Shown: positions 1 to 10,300 of the stretch, piece after piece
How positions within the stretch are numbered: position 1 is the stretch's first letter
How the letters are laid out: each line of letters starts with the position of its first letter
Source: Dolomitihabitans soli
GTDB lineage: Bacteria > Actinomycetota > Actinomycetes > Streptosporangiales > Streptosporangiaceae
Reading direction: 5' to 3'
Assembly: GCF_022213955.1 (NCBI RefSeq)
Contig: NZ_JAKNTW010000004.1
Span: forward strand, 1 to 64,000
DNA length: 64,000 nucleotides
The notes under the pieces: generated by a model
What the model was told of the DNA's origin: nothing
What the model saw: the letters and a program-made list of their open reading frames with translations, nothing else
Database searches by the model: none
Translations under genes and position numbers: made by a program

Positions 1-57
1 CGGGGGTGGACCTGCAACGGAACCGTACGAAACGGTTCCGTTGCAGGTCCACCCCCG
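1..57. repeat. Perfect 57-bp palindrome (26-bp arms, 5-nt loop)
   Basis: Positions 1-26 and 32-57 are exact reverse complements around the loop ACGAA (27-31). The left arm begins CGGGGGTGGACCTGCAACGG. There is no following T-run. Bases 22-57 recur with one mismatch at 24115-24150, so it belongs to a dispersed repeat family. The window starts at the palindrome, so the stem could extend further left. Confidence 0.85.
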
Positions 58-1163
<1,106 letters not shown>

Positions 1164-1178
1164 CCCGGTCGGACCGGG
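1164..1178. terminator. Possible hairpin after the hydrolase
   Basis: CCCGGT and ACCGGG arms flank a CGG loop immediately after the hydrolase stop, without a T-run. It is a weak terminator candidate between convergent genes. Confidence 0.35.
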
Positions 1179-1408
1179 AGCGTCGTCGCACGGTCGCGCA
1201 GCGGACCCACAACGGACCGCCCGATGAACTGACAGCGTTTTGAATCGAGCTTTGACAGCGGCTACATCACCGGAAACCCTCCACGCTCGCCGACGCGGGC
1301 CGGCACTGCCCAGCATTCCCGCAGTTACAGCGCCACCGATCATAGCCACCCGGGCCCGTCACATAGGCTGACGACAATCGATATGAGCCGCGGGCGATCA
1401 TGCGAACG

Positions 1409-2413
1409 CTAATCGCGGATCCGGGTCAGAGCAGTCGCTGAGTCACGGATCACCAGTTCGGGTTCGGGGTCGGTGATGACACCGCCTGCGCTTGGCCGCC
1501 CCGCGATCAGGTCGTAAAGCGCCTCGACGCCGGCCCGGCCGAGTTGGTACATGGGCATCCGGACTGCGGTGACAGCCGGGCGCAGGTGTTGCATCAGGTC
1601 GACGTCGTGGATGCCGACCACCGACAGCTGGTCGGGGATGGCGATGCCGAGGTCGCGTGCGGCGGCCAGGACCCCGACCGCGCTCATGATGTTGTTGACG
1701 ACGATGGCGGTCGGCGCGGTTGCCGCCTGCATGGCCTGCCGGAGCCCGTCGGCGCCGGCCTGCTCACCGAACCCGGTGGCCAGGTGCGGAGCCGGTGTCA
1801 GGCCGACGGCGTCCATCGCCTGCTGGTAGCCCAGGTAGCGCTGCTGGGAAAGGTATCCCAAACCCCCGACGAAGACGATGTGGCGGTGGCTGAGGTTGAC
1901 CAGGAACCGCGTCGCGATCTCGCCCGCGCGGCGATCGTCTACGTCGATCCAGGGATGGTCCATTGCATGTTCCAGGATGAGGATCGGCTTGGGGTGGGAG
2001 CGGAGTTCAGCCATCACGTCGTCGTCCAGCAGCCCTTCGCCGCGGATCAAGATACCGTCGACCGTGCCCTGGCTGAGCAGCCGGGTCAGGAACCGGCTGC
2101 CGAAGCGCATCGTCTCGGCATCGCCCAGCAGGACCGTCGCGCCGTGCTCCGCCGCCGCCTCGTAGACCCCATGCCGCAGCGGTCCGTAGACCGGGTTGTC
2201 GATCTTGTTGAGGATCATCGCGATCATGTCGGTTTGGTTGAGCCGCAGCGAGCGCGCCGTTTGGTTCGGCTGGTAGCCCAATTGCTGCATCGCCTGGAGC
2301 ACCCGGGTGCGGGTGGATTCCCTCATCCGGGTGTGGCTCGTGCCGTTGACCACCGCCGACACCACGGCGAGCGACACCCCAGCCGCCCGTGCGACGTCAC
2401 GTTGCGTTGCCAT
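1409..2413 (-). CDS. LacI-family transcriptional repressor of the lyase/ABC operon
   Basis: This 334-aa regulator has an N-terminal LacI helix-turn-helix (TQRDVARAAGVSLAVVSAVV, about residues 3-22) and hinge, then a periplasmic-binding-protein-like sugar-sensor domain (about 60-330). It is read divergently from the pyruvyl-transferase/ABC/lyase operon. The 79-bp gap contains a pair of matching operator-like sites (2434-2480), so it very likely represses that operon and itself, with derepression by an imported sugar (inference from family and context). The ATG at 2413 has no strong Shine-Dalgarno sequence. Length and domain order are normal for the family. Confidence 0.92.
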   Translation of the reverse strand: MATQRDVARAAGVSLAVVSAVVNGTSHTRMRESTRTRVLQAMQQLGYQPNQTARSLRLNQTDMIAMILNKIDNPVYGPLRHGVYEAAAEHGATVLLGDAETMRFGSRFLTRLLSQGTVDGILIRGEGLLDDDVMAELRSHPKPILILEHAMDHPWIDVDDRRAGEIATRFLVNLSHRHIVFVGGLGYLSQQRYLGYQQAMDAVGLTPAPHLATGFGEQAGADGLRQAMQAATAPTAIVVNNIMSAVGVLAAARDLGIAIPDQLSVVGIHDVDLMQHLRPAVTAVRMPMYQLGRAGVEALYDLIAGRPSAGGVITDPEPELVIRDSATALTRIRD

Positions 2414-2433
2414 GGTGAAAGCCTACTCGGTTC

Positions 2434-2480
2434 TTGACGTAACGTCTCACCATCCCTATTTTGAATTAACGTTACGTCAA
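2434..2480. promoter_or_regulatory. Paired LacI-type operators in the divergent promoter
   Basis: TTGACGTAACG (2434-2444) and its exact reverse complement CGTTACGTCAA (2470-2480) face each other. Each half is itself a near-palindrome: GACGTAACGTC at 2436-2446 and AACGTTACGTC at 2468-2478. The centres are 32 bp apart, about three helical turns, which suits cooperative or looped binding by the adjacent LacI protein. Confidence 0.75.
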
Positions 2481-2492
2481 CAAGGAGCATAT

Positions 2493-3782
2493 ATGACATC
2501 GACACGTCGCACCGTCCTCCTGCGGTCCTCCTGGGCGACGGTGAACATCGGCGACGTGGCTCACTCCCCTGGCGTGGTGCGGGCGTTTCAGCGGTTCGCC
2601 CCCGAGGTCGAGGTCATCCTCTGGCCGGTGCGGCTGGAGGAGCGCGAACGATCCATGCTGCGGCACGCGTTTCCCGACGTGCGCGTCGTCGATGGCACTC
2701 TCGGCGGGGACGGGCCGAGCACCCCGGAGTTGGCCGCCGCCATCGACGGCGCGGACGTCCTAATGCACGGATCGGGCGCCGACGCCTTCCAGAGCACCGA
2801 GATCGATTGGTGGCGCGAGCACGTGGGCCGCCCGTATGGGTACTTCGGGGTCACCGTGGATCCGCTGTGCCCACCGACCATGGCGACGCTGCCGGAGCTG
2901 GCACAGATGGTCGATCTGCTCCCACCGTCCTATCTCGAGGACGACGTCAAGGACCGTTTCGACAGCGCCGACTTCGTGTACTGCCGCGAAACGCTGACCC
3001 TGGCCACCCTGCGCGGCCAGAAGATAACCGGGCCCGACCTCGCCTTCGGGCCGGATGGCACGTTCGCGTTCGACCACACTGACGCCGTCGCCGCCGCTCG
3101 CCTGCTGGAGGGTTTCGGCCTGCAGCCCGGTCGGTTCGCCTGCTTCGTTCCGCGGCTGCGCTACGCCCCCTATGCGAAGATCTACGGCACGGAACCGACC
3201 CGCGAGCAGATGCGGCGCGACGCGGTCAACCGGGCCACCGTGACGCACGACCTGGCGGTGCTGGCGGCGGCGATCGAGACCTGGGTACGCGTCAGCGGCC
3301 TCCCGGCCGTCGTGGTGCCCGAGATGAGCTATGCCGTCGAGCTCGCTCACGAGCAGCTTCCCAGCCTGCTCAGTCCACAGACGCTCGGTCAGGTCCGGCT
3401 CCTGGACCGGTACTGGCCGCTGGAGGAGGCGACCGGGGTCTACGCCGTCTCGTCGCTGGTGGTCAGCATGGAGTGTCATTCGCCGATCCTGGCCGCACGA
3501 CATGCGATCCCGACCATCTACCTTCGGCAGCCGACCGAGACCACGAAATCTCAGATGTTCGCCGACCTCGGCGCCCCAGACCTGGTGATCGAGCTCGACC
3601 ATCGTGCCGCGGCGACGGTCGTCGCGGCGGTCACCGACATCGCCACCGACCCGGCGCCCGCGGTCGCCCGGAGCAGGAGGGTCGCGGCCAATGCCGACGA
3701 CCGGCTGCGGGCGGCGGTGCAAGCCTGCGTCGCGGGCCAGCCCATCGGCCTGCCTACACCGGTGGAGACCGGCGATGCATAG
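2493..3782 (+). CDS. Polysaccharide pyruvyl transferase family protein
   Basis: This 429-aa protein starts at ATG 2493, with AAGGAG at 2482-2487. It resembles the polysaccharide pyruvyl transferase (CsaB/WcaK-like) superfamily: an early WATVNIGDVAHSPGV segment (about residues 14-28), a conserved acidic/aromatic region and late segments around VVVPEMSY and VVSMECHSPILA that resemble the nucleotide-binding half. No signal peptide is seen, so it should be cytoplasmic. Known members add pyruvate ketals to surface sugars, but this one is the first gene of a sugar-uptake operon controlled by a LacI protein. Its actual chemistry is therefore uncertain. Its end overlaps the next permease by 8 bp. Confidence 0.75.
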   Translation: MTSTRRTVLLRSSWATVNIGDVAHSPGVVRAFQRFAPEVEVILWPVRLEERERSMLRHAFPDVRVVDGTLGGDGPSTPELAAAIDGADVLMHGSGADAFQSTEIDWWREHVGRPYGYFGVTVDPLCPPTMATLPELAQMVDLLPPSYLEDDVKDRFDSADFVYCRETLTLATLRGQKITGPDLAFGPDGTFAFDHTDAVAAARLLEGFGLQPGRFACFVPRLRYAPYAKIYGTEPTREQMRRDAVNRATVTHDLAVLAAAIETWVRVSGLPAVVVPEMSYAVELAHEQLPSLLSPQTLGQVRLLDRYWPLEEATGVYAVSSLVVSMECHSPILAARHAIPTIYLRQPTETTKSQMFADLGAPDLVIELDHRAAATVVAAVTDIATDPAPAVARSRRVAANADDRLRAAVQACVAGQPIGLPTPVETGDA

Positions 3783-4686
3783 CCTGCGCGATCGCTGGCG
3801 GCGCGACCGGGTCCTGCTGCTGCTGGCGCTTCCCGGGGTCACGGCGCTGCTGCTGTTCCACTATCTGCCGCTCGGCGGGAACATCATCGCGTTCCAGGAC
3901 TTCCAGCCGTTCCTCGGAATCTGGCACAGCCCGTACGTCGGGCTGGACAACTTCGAGCCGGTGCTCACCGGCGACCCGGTGTTCCTCAACGCACTCGTCA
4001 ACACACTGATCATCACGCTGATCCAGGTGGTCTTCGTGTTCCCGCTGCCGATCTGCCTCGCGTTGATCCTGAACGCGACCATCAGCGAACGGCTCAAACG
4101 CCTCACCCAGTCGATCCTCTACATGCCGCACTTCCTGTCCTGGGTCATCGTGGTTGCCCTGTTCCAGCAGATGTTCGGCAACGGCGGGATGCTCAACGCC
4201 TGGCTGCGCTCGGCCGACCTGTCCACGTTCCACATCGTCGGCGTACCCGAGTTGTTCAAACTCATGATCACATCACAGGTGATCTGGAAGGACACCGGCT
4301 GGTCGACAATCATCTTCCTCGCCGCACTGTCCAGAGTGGATCCGGCGCAGATGGAGGCCGCGGTGGTGGACGGCGCCTCGGCAGCTCGCCGCCTGTGGCA
4401 CGTGACCCTGCCCTACATCCGCCCGGTGATCGTCCTGCTGCTGATTCTGCGGCTCGGTGACACGCTGTCCGTCGGGTTCGAGCAGATCATCCTGCAGCAG
4501 GCACAGGTCGGTGCCGGTGCCAGCGAAGTACTCGACACATACGTCTACAACCACGGGATCGTCGGCGGCGACTGGGGCACCGCGGCCGCGGTGGGGCTGA
4601 TCAAAGGCATGGTCGGTGTCGCGCTCGTGCTCGGCGCCAACCGGTTGGCCCACGCCCTGGGCGAGCAGGGGGTGTACGCCAAGTGA
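3775..4686 (+). CDS. Sugar ABC transporter permease (LplB/YteP-like)
   Basis: This is a 303-aa inner-membrane permease of the polysaccharide/oligosaccharide (LplB-type) ABC class. Several hydrophobic helices are visible from about residue 14, and the ATPase-docking EAA loop reads MEAAVVDGASAARRLWHVTL. The ATG at 3775 overlaps the upstream stop by 8 bp and has GGAG at 3764-3767, so translation is coupled. It would form a heterodimer with the next gene and receive substrate from the lipoprotein at 5688. No ATPase gene lies in the operon, so a shared MsiK-type ATPase elsewhere is expected from actinomycete precedent. Confidence 0.9.
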   Translation: MHSLRDRWRRDRVLLLLALPGVTALLLFHYLPLGGNIIAFQDFQPFLGIWHSPYVGLDNFEPVLTGDPVFLNALVNTLIITLIQVVFVFPLPICLALILNATISERLKRLTQSILYMPHFLSWVIVVALFQQMFGNGGMLNAWLRSADLSTFHIVGVPELFKLMITSQVIWKDTGWSTIIFLAALSRVDPAQMEAAVVDGASAARRLWHVTLPYIRPVIVLLLILRLGDTLSVGFEQIILQQAQVGAGASEVLDTYVYNHGIVGGDWGTAAAVGLIKGMVGVALVLGANRLAHALGEQGVYAK

Positions 4687-5654
4687 CGAGCCGACCTGTG
4701 CCGACTGCGGTGTCCGTGGCGCGCCCCGCCGCGGGCACAGGGCCGCGGCGGCCACGCTCGGGCCGCAGCCAGCGTCCGGTCTGGATGGGCGAGCCCAGCA
4801 AGCTGGGGTTCGGTGCGCGGGGACTCGTGCTCGGCCTGGGCTGCCTGGCGGTTCTGGTTCCGTTCTGGGCGGTGCTCATCACCAGCATCGCCTCCCCGGA
4901 GGAGATCAACAGGGCGGGCGGCTTCGTGCTGTGGACGAACGAACCGACGCTGGACTCCTACCGGGCCGTCCTGTCCGGAGGAGTCGTCACCCGTGCGCTG
5001 CTGGTGAGCGCCGGCATCACCGCGGTCGGCACGGCACTCAGCCTCGTCACCACGATCGCTCTGGCGTACGCGCTGTCGCGGCCAGGTTCGTTGCTGCAAA
5101 AGCCGATCCTGCTGATGACGGTGTTCACCCTGCTGTTCAACCCGGGCATCATCCCGATGTACCTGACGGTCAAACAGCTTGGCCTGCTGGACAGCTACCT
5201 GGCACTGATCCTGCCGGTGCTGGTGAACGCGTTCAACGTCATCGTCATGCGCGCGTTCTTCCAGGGAATCCCAGGCGAGCTGCGGGAAAGCGCCTATATA
5301 GACGGTGCCGGGGAGATGCGCATCCTGCTGCGGATCGTACTGCCACTGTCGAAGGCGGTCGTCTCCGTGATCGGGCTGTTCTACGCAGTGGCGTACTGGA
5401 ACGCCTTCTTCTCCGCGATGTTGTACCTCCAGTCGTCGGAAAAGTGGCCGCTGCAACTGGTGCTGCGCACCTACGTCGTCAACAACACCCCGATCGGGTC
5501 CGACCAGCTCAGCTCGAACCTGGAGAACCTGCCACCACAAATCTCCGTCCAGATGGCGATTCTTGTCATCTCCGTCCTGCCCATCCTGGGCATCTACCCC
5601 TTCATCCAAAAGCACTTCGCCAAGGGACTCATGGTCGGCGCCGTCAAAGGCTGA
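4683..5654 (+). CDS. Sugar ABC transporter permease (LplC/YtcP-like)
   Basis: This is a 323-aa membrane permease, partner of the preceding gene. It has an extended basic N-terminus (about 45 residues), then six predicted helices and an EAA loop (ESAYIDGAGEMRILLRIVLP). The start is GTG 4683 in a GTGA stop/start overlap, so the two permeases are translationally coupled in equal amounts. The long Arg/Pro-rich N-terminal tail is common in actinomycete members. Together with 3775-4686 it forms the channel for the oligosaccharide made by the secreted lyase (inference). Confidence 0.9.
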   Translation: MTSRPVPTAVSVARPAAGTGPRRPRSGRSQRPVWMGEPSKLGFGARGLVLGLGCLAVLVPFWAVLITSIASPEEINRAGGFVLWTNEPTLDSYRAVLSGGVVTRALLVSAGITAVGTALSLVTTIALAYALSRPGSLLQKPILLMTVFTLLFNPGIIPMYLTVKQLGLLDSYLALILPVLVNAFNVIVMRAFFQGIPGELRESAYIDGAGEMRILLRIVLPLSKAVVSVIGLFYAVAYWNAFFSAMLYLQSSEKWPLQLVLRTYVVNNTPIGSDQLSSNLENLPPQISVQMAILVISVLPILGIYPFIQKHFAKGLMVGAVKG

Positions 5655-5687
5655 CCGGTCGTCCACGCAATGTGGAAAGGAGACGTC

Positions 5688-7310
5688 ATGGCACCCACCT
5701 TCAGCCGCCGCCACGTCCTGGCACTCGGCGCGGCAACGGGGCTGGCCCCGCTGCTCGGGGCCTGCGGCGACGGCAGCCCGAGTTCGCCGAACAGCTCGAC
5801 CGGGTCGGTCAAGCTGCCCACCTACAAGCCCGTCACCGCGGCCACGCCCGACCTGGCCGCCGAGCCGGCCGGGGTGTCGCCGGGATACTTCACCTACCCG
5901 ACCGCCTCCAGCGCCGCATCACAACCGGTGCAGGGCGAAGCCGTCACGGCACTGACGTACACCTACGACCCGATCGCCCCCGCGCTCGGCTCGAACCCCT
6001 ACTGGCAGAACCTCAACAGCAAACTCGGCACCGAACTGAAGATCGCGTACGTCCCCTCGACCGACTACAAGAGCAAGGTCGCCACGACCATTGCCAGTGG
6101 CGATCTGCCCGACATGGTGGCTGTCCAGGGCGTTGTCCAGCAGATGCCGGCCATGCTGAAGGCGACATTCACCGACCTCACCGAGTACCTGTCCGGGGAC
6201 GCGGTCCTCGCCTACCCGAACCTCGCCGCCCTGCCCACCGATGCCTGGCGCAGCACCGTCTACGACCAGCGGATCTGGGGCATCCCCGTGCCGCGGGCAC
6301 GGGTCGGCACCGTGCTGTACACCCGGGCCGACCTGCTGGCCAAGGCAGGACTCAGCCTCCAGCCCAATTCGTGGGCCGAGTTCAAGGAGATGGCGGCCGC
6401 GCTGACCGACGAGCGGGCCGGTCGGTGGGCGTTCGGACAGATCCCGTTCAACACGATCCTTGAGATGAACGGGATCACCGGCAACTGGCCCGGCGGCACC
6501 GGCGCCTGGCAGGCCGAAGGTGGCGTCTTCACCCACTCCGGGACGACACCGCAGTTCATGCAGGCCCTCGAGAACACCGTCGAGCTGATGAAGTCGGGGG
6601 TGATGCATCCCGACCACGCGGGCGCGCCCAACACGAAGCGCAACGCGTGGATGCTGGCCGGCACGACCGCGTTCACCATCGGCGGGTACGCCGGGTGGGG
6701 CAAGTTTTACGGCCAGGCGAAAGACGTGCCCGGTTTCCGCCTGACCGGCATGCTCTCGCCCACCCGCGACGGCACAGGAACGCAGGTACGCACGCCCGGC
6801 CCGACCCTGTCCAGCTTCACCGCTGTAGCCAAGACCGACAACGCCAACCGGATCAAGCAGATCCTCAAGGTCCTCGACTGGTTGTGCTCACCCTTCGGCA
6901 GCAGCGAGTACCTGGCCCTCCGGTACGGCGTCGAGGGCCAGACGTTCAACCGCAACGGCTCCGACCCGACCCTCACCGAGGGCGGGCGCAGCCAGATATT
7001 CCTGCCGGTGCGGTACCTCGCCGAAGCATCGCCCGTCATCTACGAGCCGGGCAACCGCCAGGCCGTACAGGACCAGCACGACCACCAGGTCGCCGGCGTC
7101 CCGCTTGCCGTCGCGGACCCGACCCTCGGGCTGTACTCGGAGACCGCCGCCAGCAAGGGTGCCAGCGAGCAGCAGGAACTGGACTCGGTGCTGCTGGAGA
7201 TCCAGCTGGGGAACAAGCCCGTCTCGGCGTGGCAGCCGGCCATCACGAAGTTCATGGACCGGGTGGGCAACAAGATCAAGGCCGAGTACGAGGAGCAGGC
7301 GGGTGGCTGA
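5688..7310 (+). CDS. Extracellular sugar-binding lipoprotein of the ABC importer
   Basis: This 540-aa solute-binding protein begins at ATG 5688, with AAAGGAG at 5676-5682. The N-terminus has SRRHVLALG followed by a hydrophobic stretch and the lipobox LLGAC, so it is a lipoprotein probably exported by Tat. The length above 500 aa and the neighbours fit the LipO/YtcQ-type binding proteins for complex oligosaccharides. It follows the permeases by 33 bp and precedes the lyase by 45 bp. Ligand identity is unknown; an unsaturated acidic oligosaccharide is suggested only by the lyase next door. Confidence 0.9.
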   Translation: MAPTFSRRHVLALGAATGLAPLLGACGDGSPSSPNSSTGSVKLPTYKPVTAATPDLAAEPAGVSPGYFTYPTASSAASQPVQGEAVTALTYTYDPIAPALGSNPYWQNLNSKLGTELKIAYVPSTDYKSKVATTIASGDLPDMVAVQGVVQQMPAMLKATFTDLTEYLSGDAVLAYPNLAALPTDAWRSTVYDQRIWGIPVPRARVGTVLYTRADLLAKAGLSLQPNSWAEFKEMAAALTDERAGRWAFGQIPFNTILEMNGITGNWPGGTGAWQAEGGVFTHSGTTPQFMQALENTVELMKSGVMHPDHAGAPNTKRNAWMLAGTTAFTIGGYAGWGKFYGQAKDVPGFRLTGMLSPTRDGTGTQVRTPGPTLSSFTAVAKTDNANRIKQILKVLDWLCSPFGSSEYLALRYGVEGQTFNRNGSDPTLTEGGRSQIFLPVRYLAEASPVIYEPGNRQAVQDQHDHQVAGVPLAVADPTLGLYSETAASKGASEQQELDSVLLEIQLGNKPVSAWQPAITKFMDRVGNKIKAEYEEQAGG

Positions 7311-7355
7311 CGCGCTGGACTCAGCTAACACTCTCACGGGTTTAGGGAGAAGACA

Positions 7356-10300
7356 GTGGTGAGACGGAGCAAGTTTCGTCGGTACACGCGTGGTCGGGTC
7401 CGTGCGGCGGTCGTGCTGGCTCTGGTGGCGGCGTTTCTGTCGCCGGGCAGTGCCGCCGCGGCCGCCGACATGTCGGATCTCGGCGGGCTGCTCGACCTGA
7501 CGCGCCCGGGGCTCGGCGCGGTGGCGGCTAAGTTAGCCGCCGGTGATGAAGCGGGCGCCGCGAGCGAGCTCAGGGTCTATTACGCGGGCCGCGCCGACGT
7601 CCACTACCCGGCTCCGGCCGAGGGCCTGGGCGGTGGCGACTCGGGCCCCGACGAGCTCGCGGCGGGGATCTTCCGGTTCGGCGCCGAGACCCGCAACTTC
7701 TACAACAGCGCCGAGCAGCGGATCGACATCGACTGGCAGGACCTTTGGGGTGGGACGCAGACCACCCCGGGCAGCGCGCAGACTTTGATGAGCGACCTCA
7801 CGTTCATGCCCAAACTGACATTCGCTTACGTGTCCGAGAGTGACCCGGCGAAGCGTGCGGCGTACGCGGCGGCGTGGATGGACATCTCGCTGGACTTCTT
7901 CGCCGACAATCAGAGCTGGCCGCAGGGCCGCAACCTGTCGGCGGCCAAGCGGCTCGCCCAGCTGGTCGGCGCGTTTTCCGTGTTCCGGACCGATCCTGGC
8001 ATCGACGCGAGCGATCTCGTGGCGTACCTGTCCGGTGTGCACGCCACGACGGACTTCCTCGTCGACGTGATGCAGATACATGTCGGAAACAACTGGTACG
8101 TGTCGATGGCCCGCTCCGTCCACGCGGCAGCCGTGTTTCTGCCCGAGTTCTCGTCATCGCCTGGCTGGGAGTGGTTCGCGGTGCGCTCGATCGAGCGGTT
8201 CCTGCGCGCGCACGTGAAGGGCGACGGTGTGTACCGCGAGCCGGCGTTCAACTATCAGGCATACGTGGCGGACATCCTCAACTCCGTCATAGCAGTCGCG
8301 GATGCCAACGGGCGAACCGTTCCTGATTCGCTCGTCCAGGGGGCGGACTGGATCGCGGATTCGCTGTTCGCGACCCGTCAGCCGAATCTTGAACCCGCGG
8401 CGATTGGCGACACGCCGAACAACTACGCGGGTACGTCGGCCATTCGCAGGAGCGGTGTACGCAACTCCTGGCCCGATTTCACCTGGGTCGCCTCCGGCCG
8501 AACGGAGGGGACCGCCCCGACGCTGTCGTCCACGGTGTTTCCGATCAGCTTCGCGGTTCAGCGTTCCGGGTGGGACGCCGATGCCCGGTACATGCTGATC
8601 AACAACCAGAATTCCAGTTACACTGCCTCGCATCGGCATCCGGACGACCTCAGCCTGGTGATGGCGGCGTACGGGCGTCCGCTGATCGTCGACTCCGGGG
8701 TGGGGGACTACAGCGCGACTCCGACGAACGACTGGATGCGCCGTACCACCGAGGCGCACAACACCATCGAGGTCGACGGACTCCCGCAGACCGCCGGCGT
8801 CCCCCGCACAACGTCGCTGTGGCGCTCGAACGCGGGCCTCGACATCTACCGCGGTGCGGCGATGGGCTACCGGCCGGTCGCGCACGATCGCGCGGTCTAC
8901 TTCGTCAAGCCCGGCTTCTGGGTGGTCTCCGACGACCTCACCGGTGACACCGCCGCGCACAACTACCGGCAGCTCTGGCACTTCCCCGGTGATCCGGTGA
9001 CCGTCAATCCGACTACGAAGGTCGCCACGGTCGGGTTCGACACCGTGCTCGGAGCCGCACCCGTTGCCGGCGTGCAGCTCATCCCGGTGGCAACGGCCGG
9101 CGCCGCGGTAACCCCCAGGGTCCACGAGGATGGCGCCGTACGCGTCGGCGAGCAGGTACTCACCAACGTCGACTACCTGTCGTACGACTGGTCCTCCACC
9201 GGGCCGACGGGACTGGACACGGTCGTGGTTCCCGGCAAGGCCGGCGCGGCGCCCTCGGTGACGGCGAAGCGCATCGCCATGCCCGGGGTGAGTCACTCCG
9301 TGGCGACGGCGATGGAGATCGCCCTGCCGAACGCGACCGGACGCTTCTACCTTTCGCGCGAGGCGACTCCCTCGTCGAGGGCGTTCGGGGCCGCCACGAC
9401 CAACGCCGAGACCGCGTACCTCGAGCGTGCTTCGGGCGGCGGGCTTACCAGGTACGCGCTGACCAGAGGGTCGTCGCTGATCGACCAAGATAACACCGTT
9501 ATCAGCGCATCCGCACCGGTGTCCGATATCAGTGTGGAACTGCGCGGCGCGACCGCCCGGATCTCGCTTGGGGACCCGTTCACCGGCACGCTCTCCATCA
9601 ACGCGCCGAACGCGAACGCGGTGAAGGTGAACAACACCCCGATCGCGTTCACCCGCACGGGCAACCTCATTACCGTGTCACTCGAGGAACACTTTGCCCC
9701 GGCACCCGTGCTCAACGACGAGTTCGACGATGCCAGCCTGGACCGCACCGTCTATGACTTCAACGGATCCTTTGGCGGCTGGACGCCGGTCCAGGGGACC
9801 TGGGCGTTGACCGGCGCACAGCCAGACACGCAGCTGGCACAGACCTCGACTGCGGACATGGTGTCGTTCGCGGCGCTGCAGGACGTACCCGATGACGTGG
9901 TTATGGCCGCGGACATCGTTCCCGGGGTACGCGGCCAGACGACGGCCCGTACCGGTCTCGCGTTCCGCTACCACGATTCCCGCAACTACTACCGGGCCGA
10001 AGTGCTCAACTCCACGTCGGGAGCGACGCTGAAGCTCGTGAAGATATACGACTCGAAAACCGAGGTTCTCGCGGAGACCGCACTGCCGATCGGCGCCAAC
10101 GTCCCGCACAAGCTGGTCGTATCCGCGATCGGGAGGCATCTGAGCGCCAAAGTCGGCGATACGTCGATCTCCGCGGACGACGGACAGTTGCCGACGGGTG
10201 GTGCCGCTGCCTTTACGCATCGGCGGGCCGCGACCTTCGACAACATCGTGATCAGGGAAGGGCTCGATCAGGCCAGTTGGCGAGGAATAACAGGGTCTGT

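Noticed and set aside
4616-6463. 615-codon plus-strand frame overlapping the ABC permease and binding-protein genes
   Set aside because: It is out of frame with two clearly recognisable ABC genes; composition is Arg/Gly-rich as expected for a shifted frame.
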